From the NCBI GenBank assembly GCA_003142255.1, contig PLLO01000011.1, forward strand, positions 439,597-503,596: 64,000 nucleotides of DNA, in the 5' to 3' direction. The notes beneath the pieces were generated by a model. It was not told the DNA's origin. It saw only the letters and a list, made by a program, of their open reading frames with translations, and ran no database searches. How positions within the stretch are numbered: the stretch's first letter is position 1; every line of letters begins with the position of its first letter. Both the position numbers and the translations under genes were made by a program. Of the stretch, positions 44,286 through 53,365 are shown in pieces. The DNA is from Bacteroidales bacterium. GTDB taxonomy: Bacteria > Bacteroidota > Bacteroidia > Bacteroidales > VadinHA17.

Positions 44286-44471
44286 TTGATGACAAATAAG
44301 AATATGACAACTAATCAACCTATTAATCTTGATTGGTACGATTACGGGGCGAGGTTTTATGATCCCCAGTTAGGGAGGTGGAATGTAATAGATCCACTTG
44401 TTGAAAATCAAGAAGCCTACAATCCATTTTATGCAGAATATCACTATTTTCACCCCGGAAAACTACTTTAA
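44286..44471 (+). pseudogene. RHS-repeat core fragment
   Basis: The 61-codon ORF contains WYDYGARFYDPQLGRWNVIDP, the conserved end of the RHS repeat-associated core domain that in full proteins precedes a polymorphic C-terminal toxin. The upstream YD-repeat shell is absent, and the downstream sequence stops soon after. It is a free-standing fragment that lies 10 bp after the ORF6N remnant. From 44472 to 44864 nothing further is recognisable except REP-like copy D. Confidence 0.8.
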
Positions 44472-44695
44472 ATCAATTTTCTACATTTGTTTCTGGCAAG
44501 AAGTTCTTTGAAAAGCTCAATTAAAAGAAGAGGCGGTATTTTTAATGACATAAGACGTTCTTTGAACATAGATTTTGAAGGCAGTAAGAGGCCTTGGGGA
44601 ACATTATAAAACCTGCATAAATTGATATGATTTAGTTATTTGGTTAGCACAACAGCGAAAGGACCAAGTTATAAATACTTCACAATAAATTCAAC

Positions 44696-44738
44696 TATAT
44701 TAAGCCATTTCAGGATTTGACATCGTAAATAAGTCATC
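44696..44738. repeat. REP-like palindromic element, copy D (partial)
   Basis: TATATTAAGCCATTTCAGGATTTGACATC matches the left hairpin and flank of copy B (split here at 20 bases: it starts TATATTAAGCC). The stem is degraded, so this is an old fragment. Confidence 0.5.
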
Positions 44739-44864
44739 TTCTATAAATTGGCAGCAAAACGCAACATCTGCCGAAAATTTGATCCACTTTTGCCTTTTCA
44801 ATTTTTGTCTTGATCCGCCATTCTCCTTTCTCCTTATAAATAAGTCCCGGAGAGAATGGTTTAT

Positions 44865-47800
44865 CTATAAAGGAAGGCTGAAACTGAAGATACTTCCTTT
44901 CCCCAATTCACTTTCAACCCATATCTTCCCGTTATGCTTTTTGACAAATTCCTTGCATAGCAGCAATCCAAGTCCGGTACCCTTTTCATTTTCAGTACCC
45001 GGTGTAAACAGGTCTGCATCAATTCTGAAAAGCTTTGCCATTGTTTCTTTCGTCATCCCTATTCCGTTATCAGATACTGAGATTACTGCCCGGGAGTCTT
45101 TAAAAATGGCTTTTACTTCCACCTTACCATTCTTATGAGTATATTTTATAGCATTCGATATCAGGTTCCTTAATATGGTTTTGATCATATTCCTATCTGC
45201 CGTAATCGTTAAATCATTACCTAATGAGCTCTTAAGTTCAATACCTTTCCTTGATGCCATATCATTCAACATGCCGGATTCTTCATTAAAAAGCTCACTT
45301 AATGAAACTGGGGTAGGGTCAAATAATATTTTTCCGCGCTGAGAATTTGCCCATTGCAGAAGATTTTCAAGCAAACGCAATGTCTGAATAGCAGAATTGT
45401 TTATCAATCCGGCATACTGATCTATCGAAGCAATGTCACCTGAAGCTATGGCATCTTTCTGCATTTCGCTAAAACCGATAATAGTGCTGAATGGGTTCTT
45501 AAGATCATGAGCTATTATAGAAAAGAATTTATCCTTTGAAGTATTGAGTTCGAACAATTCTTCTGTTTTTACTGCCACAAGTTCTTCAAGCAATATCTTC
45601 TGTTTTTTAAGGTGCTGCACCCTCGAAATAAAAATGGAAACTAAAGTGAATATTGTAACAAAAACAGCAATCAGCTTAAACCACCATGTTCCCCACCAGG
45701 GGGGCAGAACGGTTATTTGAACCGATGTTCCTGTTTCGTTCCATACGCCGTCATTATTTGAACCTCTGACACGAAATACATATTGGCCGGGATTCAGGTT
45801 TGTATATGTCGCTTCCCTCTTGTTACCGGAATAAATCCAGTTTTTATCAAACCCCTCCATAATATATGAGTACTGATTTTTGCCTGGTGCTGTAAAATCC
45901 ATAATGGCAAAATAAAAGGTGATCACAGATTGATTAAATGGAAAAGTCAGCTCCTTTGTTTCAGTAATGTTTTTGATTAATGGTGAGTATTTAGTTCCGG
46001 GTTTTATGCTTTTATTAAAAACCTGAAGATCAGTTATTAAAATATCAGGAACCCTTAAGTTCCTGATAGTTTTTTCAGGATAGACTATGCTGAACCCTTT
46101 TGTTCCTCCCATAAAAAGTGTACCGTTTTTTGTTTTCAGAATGCTTCTTTCAGTAAATTCATTGCTCTGCAAGCCATCGTCTTTAGTAAAATTAGTAAAT
46201 ACTCCCTGCTTATAATCAAACTTGGATACACCCTTGTTTGTAGTTACCCAGAGAGCTCCTGACTTATCCGAAACAAGACCCTTTATAACATCACTTGGTA
46301 ACCCGTCTTTTTCGAAATATCGTTTAAAAGAGCCGTTGATGGGATTAAACCGGTTTAGTCCAAAGTGGGTGCCGATCCAGACACAAGAGTCATTTTCAGC
46401 AAGAATATCGGTTGTTGTTGGATAACTCAGGCTGTTTGTATTGCCTGGATCGTGCATGTAGGTAACAAAACGGTTCTCCTCCGGAGAAAAAATCTGGAAA
46501 CAGTTAGTAGAACCCAATATATAACGCCCGTTAGAATTTTTTTCAATTTTAATTATCATCTTGTTGGCTAACCCGCTATTGGCTGGCGTATAGTTAGTAA
46601 ATTTATTTTCTTTTATCTGGTAATGAATTAAGCCGTGAGAGAAGCTTCCCAACCACAAATCATCATCATCGCCTTCAACAACTGCATAAATATTGTCATC
46701 CTTAATTCCACTGTTTTTAGTTGTAAAAGATGTAAACAACTTTTTTTTGCTGTCAAAACGAACCAGCCCGCCGGCCCAGGTTCCAAACCAGATCTGATCA
46801 TTTTTATTTTGCAGTATGCTAAGGATCACATTGCTGCTTATATTGGAGTTTCCCATGGTGTAACGCGAAAAGCGATTGGTATGCTCATTAAAAAGATTCA
46901 GCCCTCCGCCATCAGTTCCTACCCATGTCTGATCGGAATGATCTTCCAAAAAACATGTGACTGTATTATGACTCAGGCTAAATGGTGCACCCGGCAAGGC
47001 CTGATACGAAAAAATGGCATTCCTGTTTTCCATTGCGATATTCAGACCTCCAGTAAAAGTACAAATCCACATGTTCCTGGTTTTGTCCTGATAGATTGCC
47101 TGGATAGATTCATTATTCAGACTCTTCGGATCGTAATCATCTTTACGATAATGCCAGAACCTTTGATTCTTCCGGTCAAATATATTTATCCCTCCATTCT
47201 CAGTGCCAATCCATAAATCCCCCTTATCATCAACAAAAAGCGATTTTATCTGATTTATTGACAGGCTGTATTTATCCTGAGGATTATACTGGTAATGGAT
47301 TAAATTTGTGATCCTGGATTCAGGATTACCTTTCATGCAAAACAGTCCCTCTGTGCTTCCAAACCAGAGATTTCCTTCCGGATCCTCCATCATGCTCGTA
47401 AAATATATATCTGATAAATCATCCAGGTTTCTCTCATCCCTGATTATATGCATGAAAGTTCTGGTCAAAGGAAGAAACAGGTTCAACCCCTTCCGTGTAG
47501 TTACCCACAACCTGTTATTTTTATCGATCAGTACTGCTTCGACAAAATTATCACTTATGCTTTCGCTATTGCCCGGATCGTTGATATACTGATTGATTTT
47601 ATTATTAGTACGGTCGAAATATATTAGCCCGATGTTGGTAGCCAGCCATAAGTTACCCAGGGTATCTTCGGCAATTTTTGATATTAAGCAGTTCATCCCT
47701 CTTAATGGGGATGATTTGTCAAGCATATAATTTATGAACCGATCCTTATCACGATCATAAAGGGATAATCCCAGTTGCGTGCCAATAAGTAATCTTTTTT

Positions 47801-48116
47801 CATGGTCTTCAAATATATTTCTCACCATGTTCTCAGACAGGCTGGAAGAATCAGCAGGATCGTTTTTGTATATTATAAAATTGAAGCCATCATATCGATC
47901 GAGCCCATCGTATGTGCCAATCCACATAAAGCCTCTGTGATCCTGTAAAATACTTGTTGTAATGGAGGAAGACAGACCATCATCGGGTGTCAGATGAATG
48001 AACTGGAGAGGTTTTGGTTGAGCATTAACACTGGATATGGATATCCAGATTAGAAGAACATATTGAAATACCTTTCTGTTTAAGCTTACCTTCCAATTAA
48101 TGATTCCTTTCTTCAT
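44865..48116 (-). CDS. Propeller-type sensor histidine kinase (Reg_prop/Y_Y_Y), no receiver or DNA-binding domain
   Basis: 1083 residues. A signal segment (about 15-32, SVNAQ end) precedes Reg_prop propeller repeats (about 40-680; recurring MWIGT, LWFGS, IWFGT), a Y_Y_Y domain (about 730-790, NLNPGQYVFRVRGSNNDG), a membrane helix (about 800-822) and HisKA with H870 in FFSIIAHDLKNPF. The HATPase has NLISNAIKYT, DNGIGM and GTGLGL. As with the gene at 24159, the receiver and AraC domains of full hybrid sensors are missing, and no response regulator is adjacent. The propeller should sense a periplasmic glycan. It is isolated among gene remnants, so its target cannot be guessed from context. Confidence 0.93.
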   Translation of the reverse strand: MKKGIINWKVSLNRKVFQYVLLIWISISSVNAQPKPLQFIHLTPDDGLSSSITTSILQDHRGFMWIGTYDGLDRYDGFNFIIYKNDPADSSSLSENMVRNIFEDHEKRLLIGTQLGLSLYDRDKDRFINYMLDKSSPLRGMNCLISKIAEDTLGNLWLATNIGLIYFDRTNNKINQYINDPGNSESISDNFVEAVLIDKNNRLWVTTRKGLNLFLPLTRTFMHIIRDERNLDDLSDIYFTSMMEDPEGNLWFGSTEGLFCMKGNPESRITNLIHYQYNPQDKYSLSINQIKSLFVDDKGDLWIGTENGGINIFDRKNQRFWHYRKDDYDPKSLNNESIQAIYQDKTRNMWICTFTGGLNIAMENRNAIFSYQALPGAPFSLSHNTVTCFLEDHSDQTWVGTDGGGLNLFNEHTNRFSRYTMGNSNISSNVILSILQNKNDQIWFGTWAGGLVRFDSKKKLFTSFTTKNSGIKDDNIYAVVEGDDDDLWLGSFSHGLIHYQIKENKFTNYTPANSGLANKMIIKIEKNSNGRYILGSTNCFQIFSPEENRFVTYMHDPGNTNSLSYPTTTDILAENDSCVWIGTHFGLNRFNPINGSFKRYFEKDGLPSDVIKGLVSDKSGALWVTTNKGVSKFDYKQGVFTNFTKDDGLQSNEFTERSILKTKNGTLFMGGTKGFSIVYPEKTIRNLRVPDILITDLQVFNKSIKPGTKYSPLIKNITETKELTFPFNQSVITFYFAIMDFTAPGKNQYSYIMEGFDKNWIYSGNKREATYTNLNPGQYVFRVRGSNNDGVWNETGTSVQITVLPPWWGTWWFKLIAVFVTIFTLVSIFISRVQHLKKQKILLEELVAVKTEELFELNTSKDKFFSIIAHDLKNPFSTIIGFSEMQKDAIASGDIASIDQYAGLINNSAIQTLRLLENLLQWANSQRGKILFDPTPVSLSELFNEESGMLNDMASRKGIELKSSLGNDLTITADRNMIKTILRNLISNAIKYTHKNGKVEVKAIFKDSRAVISVSDNGIGMTKETMAKLFRIDADLFTPGTENEKGTGLGLLLCKEFVKKHNGKIWVESELGKGSIFSFSLPL

Positions 48117-48197
48117 AAATGATTCAGGTTTCCGTAGAATACGGAAAATCCGACAATAGTATTGTCTTTGAAGTCTTTTTCTGTTATTAAATCAAAG

Positions 48198-48497
48198 TTA
48201 GCAAAATTGTCTTAATCCTCCAACAAGAATCTTTGTCTCGCTATCAATGAATTTACATGAAAATATGTACTCGGATTTATTAAAGAGCTGTCTCGAAGTA
48301 TTCTCGCTGCGATTCCACATCCTGCCTGAATTGCCAGAGACGTAAAAAACCAGGTTTTCATTTGAAAGGAATGCAGGCAGGCTTATCTTCGATGTATCAC
48401 TCAAAATGTGTCCGACCGGTAATATCAGCTCCGGCTTCTGGGCATCAATTTTTATCAGGATCAGGGGAAAGAGCAAAAGCAAAAATGATTTTTTCAT
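48198..48497 (-). CDS. Short exported protein, possibly a truncated WD40/propeller protein
   Basis: 99 residues with a clear signal peptide (1-19, IDAQ end). The mature part, KPELILPVGHILSDTSKI with VFYVSGNSGRMWNRSE, looks like the first blade of a WD40-type beta-propeller, with strand patterns but no complete repeat. The stop follows LVGGLRQFC. The length is far below any propeller, so it is probably a truncated gene whose 3' end was lost next to the sensor kinase promoter. No function assigned. Confidence 0.5.
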   Translation of the reverse strand: MKKSFLLLLFPLILIKIDAQKPELILPVGHILSDTSKISLPAFLSNENLVFYVSGNSGRMWNRSENTSRQLFNKSEYIFSCKFIDSETKILVGGLRQFC

Positions 48498-48562
48498 CTT
48501 AAATGATTTAATATCAAATTGCTTAATGCAAGACAGTAACGAATTAATGTATTTAAGTGTAA

Positions 48563-49147
48563 TTACTTTGTCTCAAAACTTAAATGGATTAATTCATCAA
48601 ATCCTGATTGATAAACATAAGCATCATATTTTGAACCTGCCCAGATCATTGAAGTCACTTCTTTACCGTCAGGAAGATGGGACATGCATACTTTTGGCTC
48701 AAAAGGCAGTGTTCTCATAAATATATTTTTGATTTTATTTACCTCTTCCATATTCCATTCATTTTCCAGTTGAATCGATAATTCCTTTCTGTCAGAACAC
48801 TTATCTGTGTAATTAGTTATATCGTATCCTTGTCTTTTTAAGCCAGCGAGGATTTGTCTATATGGTCTGTTTTGACCCTTAAACCAGTTATTCTTAAGCC
48901 GGCAGTTTAGCTTATCCAGTTTTATGGTAAGACTGTCTATTTTTAATTTAGTATTATGATTAACTGTAAGATTTCGAGTTGATGGTTTTAATAATTCAAC
49001 TGTCAAAGGATTACTTACCAGGCGCAGTCGTAGTTCAATTTTATCTTCTTTTAAGGCAACTTTCTTGTTATGCGAACATGCAGAAGATATTATAACAGGA
49101 ATTATCAGAGTTGTAAAAGCTAATGAAATGAATAATAATCTTTTCAT
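48563..49147 (-). CDS. Putative lipoprotein of unknown function
   Basis: 194 residues. A hydrophobic signal ends in ISSAC (about C24), compatible with a lipobox. The mature region is rich in lysine and leucine, with a pattern of short strands and helices (LRLRLVSNPLTVELLKP, YRQILAGLKRQGYDITNY). No known domain recognised. It lies upstream of the truncated exported protein on the same strand. It may be a fast-evolving envelope protein. Confidence 0.6.
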   Translation of the reverse strand: MKRLLFISLAFTTLIIPVIISSACSHNKKVALKEDKIELRLRLVSNPLTVELLKPSTRNLTVNHNTKLKIDSLTIKLDKLNCRLKNNWFKGQNRPYRQILAGLKRQGYDITNYTDKCSDRKELSIQLENEWNMEEVNKIKNIFMRTLPFEPKVCMSHLPDGKEVTSMIWAGSKYDAYVYQSGFDELIHLSFETK

Positions 49148-49225
49148 TATTCCGGAATTTAATCAAAGTTAATAATTTTATGGAATCATTATTCAGGCAA
49201 AACCCTCTTATTATAAACACGATAA

Positions 49226-49470
49226 GAACCGGTGGACGGAACGAAGGAAGATCGTATCGCGCCGATTAAGAAAATTCTGTCAGCTTTTAACTTATACAGA
49301 TGATGTTGATTTATACAAAAAATTAAAAGAATCAGGAAGAATTTTATAATTTTAGTCGCCCATTTGGAACTGTTAAAGGTAAACCTCCATATGAGAAATT
49401 AAGATGGATATTTAATTTTGTATATAATCGTCTGCTTAAAGTTAAAGTATCACAAAATGAAACTTTATAA
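49226..49470 (+). pseudogene. Transposase remnant (IS481/integrase-core type)
   Basis: Three frames hold pieces of the integrase-core C-terminus in the right order. These are RSYRAD at about 49250, LLTYTDDVDLYKKLKE at about 49275-49330, and EEFYNFSRPFGTVKGKPPYEKL at about 49332-49400 (the RPhG-lkGktPYE box). The frame then runs to a stop at 49468. Internal stops and shifts mean it is inactive, and no inverted repeats are visible. It accounts for most of the 49148-49485 spacer. Confidence 0.7.
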
Positions 49471-49485
49471 GATTACACACGCTAA

Positions 49486-50280
49486 ATGAATAACTCCGGC
49501 ATTAAAAAGAATTTATTCTCAAAAGGTGTTGACGAGTTTTTCATTAGCGTCAGCAAAGCATATAAATTTACTGCTCTTTTCTTTAAAGAAGCATTTATAA
49601 GACCTTTCCACCTGCGTGAAATATTTAATCAATGTTTCGAAATCGGTATTAAAGCGCTGCCTTTAATTACTCTTACAGGTTTTGTTGTTGGCATAGTTTT
49701 TACAAAGCAATCCCGCCCTTCACTGGAAGAATTCGGGGCTACATCCTGGCTGCCATCATTGATGGGTATTGCGATTGTGAGAGCATTAGGTGCATTGGTA
49801 ACAGCGCTCATTTGTGCAGGTAAGGTTGGTTCAGGCATCGGTGCGGAACTTGGTTCCATGAACGTAACCGAACAGATAGATGCAATGGAAGTATCAGCAA
49901 TTAATCCGTTTAAATACCTGGTAGTTACACGCGTGGCAGCCACTACCATCACCATTCCGGTGCTGGCATTGTATTGCAGTTTTCTTGGGCTGTATGGTTC
50001 TTATGTAAATGTTCACGCTCAGGAAGCTATGAGCCTTGCTACCTTTTGTCAAAACGCATTTTCATCCATAACCTTTCTTGATATATTCTCATCTTTATTC
50101 AAATCAATTGTTTATGGGTTCACAATTGGCATTGTTGGGTGTTATATGGGATATAATGCCACACAGGGAACCCGTGGCGTAGGCAAAGCTGCAAACCAGG
50201 CTGTAGTACTTTCCATATTTCTGATATTCATCGAGGAAATTGTCATTGTTCAGGTAACCAACTGGATCCGATATTTTTAA
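49486..50280 (+). CDS. mlaE: MlaE-family lipid ABC transporter permease
   Basis: 264 residues with about six membrane helices. The family signature is seen in ALPLITLTGFVVGIVF, TALICAGKVGSGIGAELGSMNVTEQIDAMEVSAINPFKYLVVTRV (about 105-148, read in pieces) and TIGIVGCYMGYNATQGTRGVGKAANQAVV near the end. These proteins form the membrane channel of the Mla lipid transport system, which moves phospholipids between inner membrane and MCE protein. The ATPase gene starts 4 bp after the stop, and the MCE gene follows, giving the usual MlaE-MlaF-MlaD order. Confidence 0.93.
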   Translation: MNNSGIKKNLFSKGVDEFFISVSKAYKFTALFFKEAFIRPFHLREIFNQCFEIGIKALPLITLTGFVVGIVFTKQSRPSLEEFGATSWLPSLMGIAIVRALGALVTALICAGKVGSGIGAELGSMNVTEQIDAMEVSAINPFKYLVVTRVAATTITIPVLALYCSFLGLYGSYVNVHAQEAMSLATFCQNAFSSITFLDIFSSLFKSIVYGFTIGIVGCYMGYNATQGTRGVGKAANQAVVLSIFLIFIEEIVIVQVTNWIRYF

Positions 50281-50283
50281 AGC

Positions 50284-51060
50284 ATGGAAAATACAGAACT
50301 GCATACAATTATTAAAGATGAATCGGTTATTTCAATTAACGGATTATATAAGTCATTTGGTGATGTACAGGTTTTAGATGGTATTGACTTTACTCTTTTA
50401 AAAGGTGAAAATTTTGCAATCCTCGGTAAATCAGGCTCGGGAAAATCGGTTTTAATAAAGATCATTGTGGGTTTGCTTAAGCCTGATAAAGGTGAAGTGA
50501 TCGTCCTGGGACAACAGGTTGATAAATTAAACCGCACGGAATTGGATGCTTTGCGGATACGTGTCGGATTTTCTTTTCAAAGTAGTGCCTTGTATGACAG
50601 CATGAATGTTTACCAGAATCTTGCATTCCCGTTAATCATGAATTACAGGGATCTGAGTAAAAAGGAAGTTAGCAAAGCAGTGGAAGAAGTGCTGGAATCA
50701 GTCGGCTTAATAGATAAATTATATCAAATGCCTTCTGACCTTTCAGGAGGACAACGCAAAAGAGTAGGTATTGCACGTATGTTGATTCTTAAGCCTGAAA
50801 TAATGCTATTCGATGAACCTACAGCGGGACTGGATCCCATTACAAGCAGTGAAATTATCGAGCTTATCAATGAAGTCAGAAAACAAAATAATGCCAGTTC
50901 CCTTATTATCACGCATGACCTTACATGCGCAAAGAATACCGGCGACCGTATAGCTATGTTATTTGAAGGCAAATTTCTAAAACCCGGAACATTTGAAGAG
51001 GTGTTTGATATCGATAATGAGCATATAAAAGGTTTCTATAATTACAATTTTATACGATAA
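50284..51060 (+). CDS. mlaF: MlaF-type ABC transporter ATP-binding protein
   Basis: 258 residues. Walker A GKSGSGKSVLIK (near residue 47), signature LSGGQRKRVGIARM (near 155), Walker B IMLFDEPTAGLDP and switch histidine in IITHDLTC. It has the MlaF-like C-terminal extension ending in GFYNYNFIR. It drives the MlaE permease encoded immediately upstream. An MlaB-type STAS partner is not encoded here, as is usual in Bacteroidota. Confidence 0.95.
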   Translation: MENTELHTIIKDESVISINGLYKSFGDVQVLDGIDFTLLKGENFAILGKSGSGKSVLIKIIVGLLKPDKGEVIVLGQQVDKLNRTELDALRIRVGFSFQSSALYDSMNVYQNLAFPLIMNYRDLSKKEVSKAVEEVLESVGLIDKLYQMPSDLSGGQRKRVGIARMLILKPEIMLFDEPTAGLDPITSSEIIELINEVRKQNNASSLIITHDLTCAKNTGDRIAMLFEGKFLKPGTFEEVFDIDNEHIKGFYNYNFIR

Positions 51061-51063
51061 ACC

Positions 51064-52041
51064 ATGAATGAATCAGCAAACAGGCACGCTGTAGTAGTTG
51101 GACTTTTTGTAACCTTAGGATTGATATTTCTTTTAGGAGGAATTCTTATGGTCGGCAACCTGCACAATACTTTTAAGAACAAAATAAAAGTGGTTACGCT
51201 TTTTGAAGATATAGGCGGTTTGCAAAAGGGCAATAATATCTGGTTTTCAGGAGTAAAGATCGGTACTGTAAGCGACTTGCGCTTCTATGGAAAATCACAG
51301 GTGGAAGTGAGTATGAATATTGTATCTAAAGCACAGCAATTTATTCATAAAGATGCCAAGGTTAAAACAAGTACCGACGGATTTCTCGGAAATAAAATAC
51401 TTATAATTTACGGAGGAACTTCAGAGTCACCGGAAGTACAGGAAGGAGATACCCTGGAAGTGGCAAAAACTCTTTCGACAGACGATATGATGGCTACTCT
51501 GCAGGAAAGTAATAAAAACTTATTGGCTATTACCGGCGATATTAAAACCATAAGTAAAAAGTTAGCTGATGGTGAAGGTACAATTGGAAAATTGCTTAAC
51601 GATAATTCAGTATATGCGAACATCAATGCCGCGACTGCATCACTTCAAAGCGCATCTGTAAAGGCGCAGCAGCTAATCAGTTCACTGTCCGGTTTCAGCT
51701 CAGACCTGAATAAAAAAGGTACACTGGCAAATGAATTGACAACGGATACTACAGTTTTTAAATCACTCAAAGCTTCTGTTATGCAATTGCAGCATATTGC
51801 TGATACTGCAAGTGTGTTTATTGCAAATCTCAAACAGGCAGAAAGTAATCCGGATACTCCGGTTGGAATATTGCTGCATGATAAAGAATCAGGAGCCAAT
51901 TTAAAGCAAACTATAAAAAACCTGGAGAGCAGCTCTGAAAAATTAAATGAAGACCTTGAAGCTGCAAAGCACAGTTTTCTGCTAAAAGGTTATTTTAAAA
52001 AGAATGCAAAAGCCGGCACAGGCGATTCACTTTCAAAATAA
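51064..52041 (+). CDS. mlaD: MCE-domain lipid-binding protein (MlaD type)
   Basis: 325 residues. A membrane anchor (about 9-30, VVVGLFVTLGLIFLLGGILMV) precedes one MCE domain (about 40-118; VTLFEDIGGLQKGNNIWFSGVKIGTV and DGFLGNKILIIYGG). A long helical region (about 140-300) follows, in which SSEKLNEDLEAAKHS is seen near the end. It should form a hexameric periplasmic ring or needle on MlaE for lipid passage. The gene starts 3 bp after mlaF. The periplasmic shuttle MlaC and outer-membrane MlaA are not in the window. Confidence 0.92.
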   Translation: MNESANRHAVVVGLFVTLGLIFLLGGILMVGNLHNTFKNKIKVVTLFEDIGGLQKGNNIWFSGVKIGTVSDLRFYGKSQVEVSMNIVSKAQQFIHKDAKVKTSTDGFLGNKILIIYGGTSESPEVQEGDTLEVAKTLSTDDMMATLQESNKNLLAITGDIKTISKKLADGEGTIGKLLNDNSVYANINAATASLQSASVKAQQLISSLSGFSSDLNKKGTLANELTTDTTVFKSLKASVMQLQHIADTASVFIANLKQAESNPDTPVGILLHDKESGANLKQTIKNLESSSEKLNEDLEAAKHSFLLKGYFKKNAKAGTGDSLSK

Positions 52042-52059
52042 ATATCCTGTGGAGATGGA

Positions 52060-52229
52060 GGGGGTGCTCTCCGCTTTTCGGCGGATCACCGTCCCCTTGT
52101 TCCGGTACTGCAAATAGAAAACAACTACCATGCTGCGCATGGTTTTTTACTTTTTCGTAAACCTTTTGAAGACAAGTCTTCAACGGTTTCCTCAAAGCAA
52201 AAACCCCCTGGCGGGGGTAGTTGTTTTCT
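52060..52229. other. Structured non-coding element (four-stem, cloverleaf-like)
   Basis: Directly after the mlaD stop, arms AGAAAACAACTA (52116-52127) and TAGTTGTTTTCT (52218-52229) are perfect complements. They enclose three hairpins: CCATGC/GCATGG (52128-52142), TTGAAGAC/GTCTTCAA flanked by AAACC/GGTTT (about 52158-52188), and ACCCCC/GGGGGT (52203-52218). A further hairpin with TCCGC/GCGGA and GGGG/CCCC lies at 52060-52096. The layout suggests a folded RNA or mobile DNA hairpin unit. The rest of the spacer to 52390 is AT-rich. Confidence 0.6.
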
Positions 52230-52390
52230 GCTTGATCATGGAGCGTATAAGAATCAGAATTAGCCAGATAGTCCATATAGGAGAGAAATGAATATGAGTT
52301 TTATATCTTGCTTGGGTTTTGCCTAAGCTGCAAATAAGAAAAGTTAGTTGCGTTTATTGAGTTGTCGGGTATCATGTAAAAAGGCAGAAT

Positions 52391-53215
52391 ATGAACATTA
52401 TTGAGACAATTAAAAAGCGGAAATCAAGCAGGACATTTAATAAAGTTTCATTAAAACCTGCTGATAAGAGAGACCTCGAAAGTTTCATCATTGAAAATAG
52501 TACAGGTTTAGAAAATGAGGTTGTAGATTTCAGAATCATTGAAAAAAATGATGCTGACAAGCAAATGAAACTTGATTATGGAATGATTAAAGGGCACAAT
52601 ACCTATATTTTAGGTATGTCAAAATCTTCAATAGATTCAAGAGTAAATTATGGATACCTTATGGAAAAGGTAGTGCTAAAAGCTACTGAGATGAACATTT
52701 CGACATGCTGGGTTGGAATCTTTGATAGTACTTATTTTAAAGAAGTATCCATTGAAGATGGTTTTGAAATACCAGGCATAGTTATAATCGGATATTCTGA
52801 AGATAGGCAAACATATCAAGATAAATATATAAGATTCACTATTAACGCTTCGAAAAGACACAGTTGGGACAAGTTGTTTTTCAATTACAAATTGAAAACA
52901 CCTCTTACCCCTGAATATGCAAAGAAATATTCTGATTCGTTAGAGATGGTAAGATTAGCTCCATCATCTGGAAATACTCAACCATGGAGAGTGTTTTTTA
53001 ATGACAGTGCTAATGAATTTCACTTTTTTAAAAAAATGAAAAACAAAAGGTACGAGTTAAGAGGATTACATGATATTGACATGGGTATAGCGTTATCTCA
53101 TTTCGAGTTAACGTCATTGCAAAATGGATTATCAGGAAGGTGGATTAAACAGACGAAAGAGAATGTTAACTCAATTGAGGATTTGCAATATATAATGACT
53201 TGGAAATGTGAATAA
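52391..53215 (+). CDS. Nitroreductase-family protein (TM1586-like)
   Basis: 274 residues, cytoplasmic. It starts with IIETIKKRKSSRTF, the FMN-contacting arginine/serine region of nitroreductases, then a first half-domain to about 150. The second half has EMVRLAPSSGNTQPWRVFF (about 192-210), the classic APS-GNxQPW flavin-binding box. The double-domain arrangement matches the TM1586-type nitroreductases, which bind FMN in a single chain. C-terminal MGIALSHFEL completes the fold. No operon partner. Confidence 0.88.
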   Translation: MNIIETIKKRKSSRTFNKVSLKPADKRDLESFIIENSTGLENEVVDFRIIEKNDADKQMKLDYGMIKGHNTYILGMSKSSIDSRVNYGYLMEKVVLKATEMNISTCWVGIFDSTYFKEVSIEDGFEIPGIVIIGYSEDRQTYQDKYIRFTINASKRHSWDKLFFNYKLKTPLTPEYAKKYSDSLEMVRLAPSSGNTQPWRVFFNDSANEFHFFKKMKNKRYELRGLHDIDMGIALSHFELTSLQNGLSGRWIKQTKENVNSIEDLQYIMTWKCE

Positions 53216-53365
53216 AATGCTCGTACACCCGACAGTAATATCAACAACAATCACATTTCCCCTGTTTCCTGAGTATGTTAATAGTTTTACTTCAACAAAC
53301 ATATTTTTCATTTCATTTTTATATTAATATACACTAATTTTAAGATAACTTTATTGAGACAGAAT

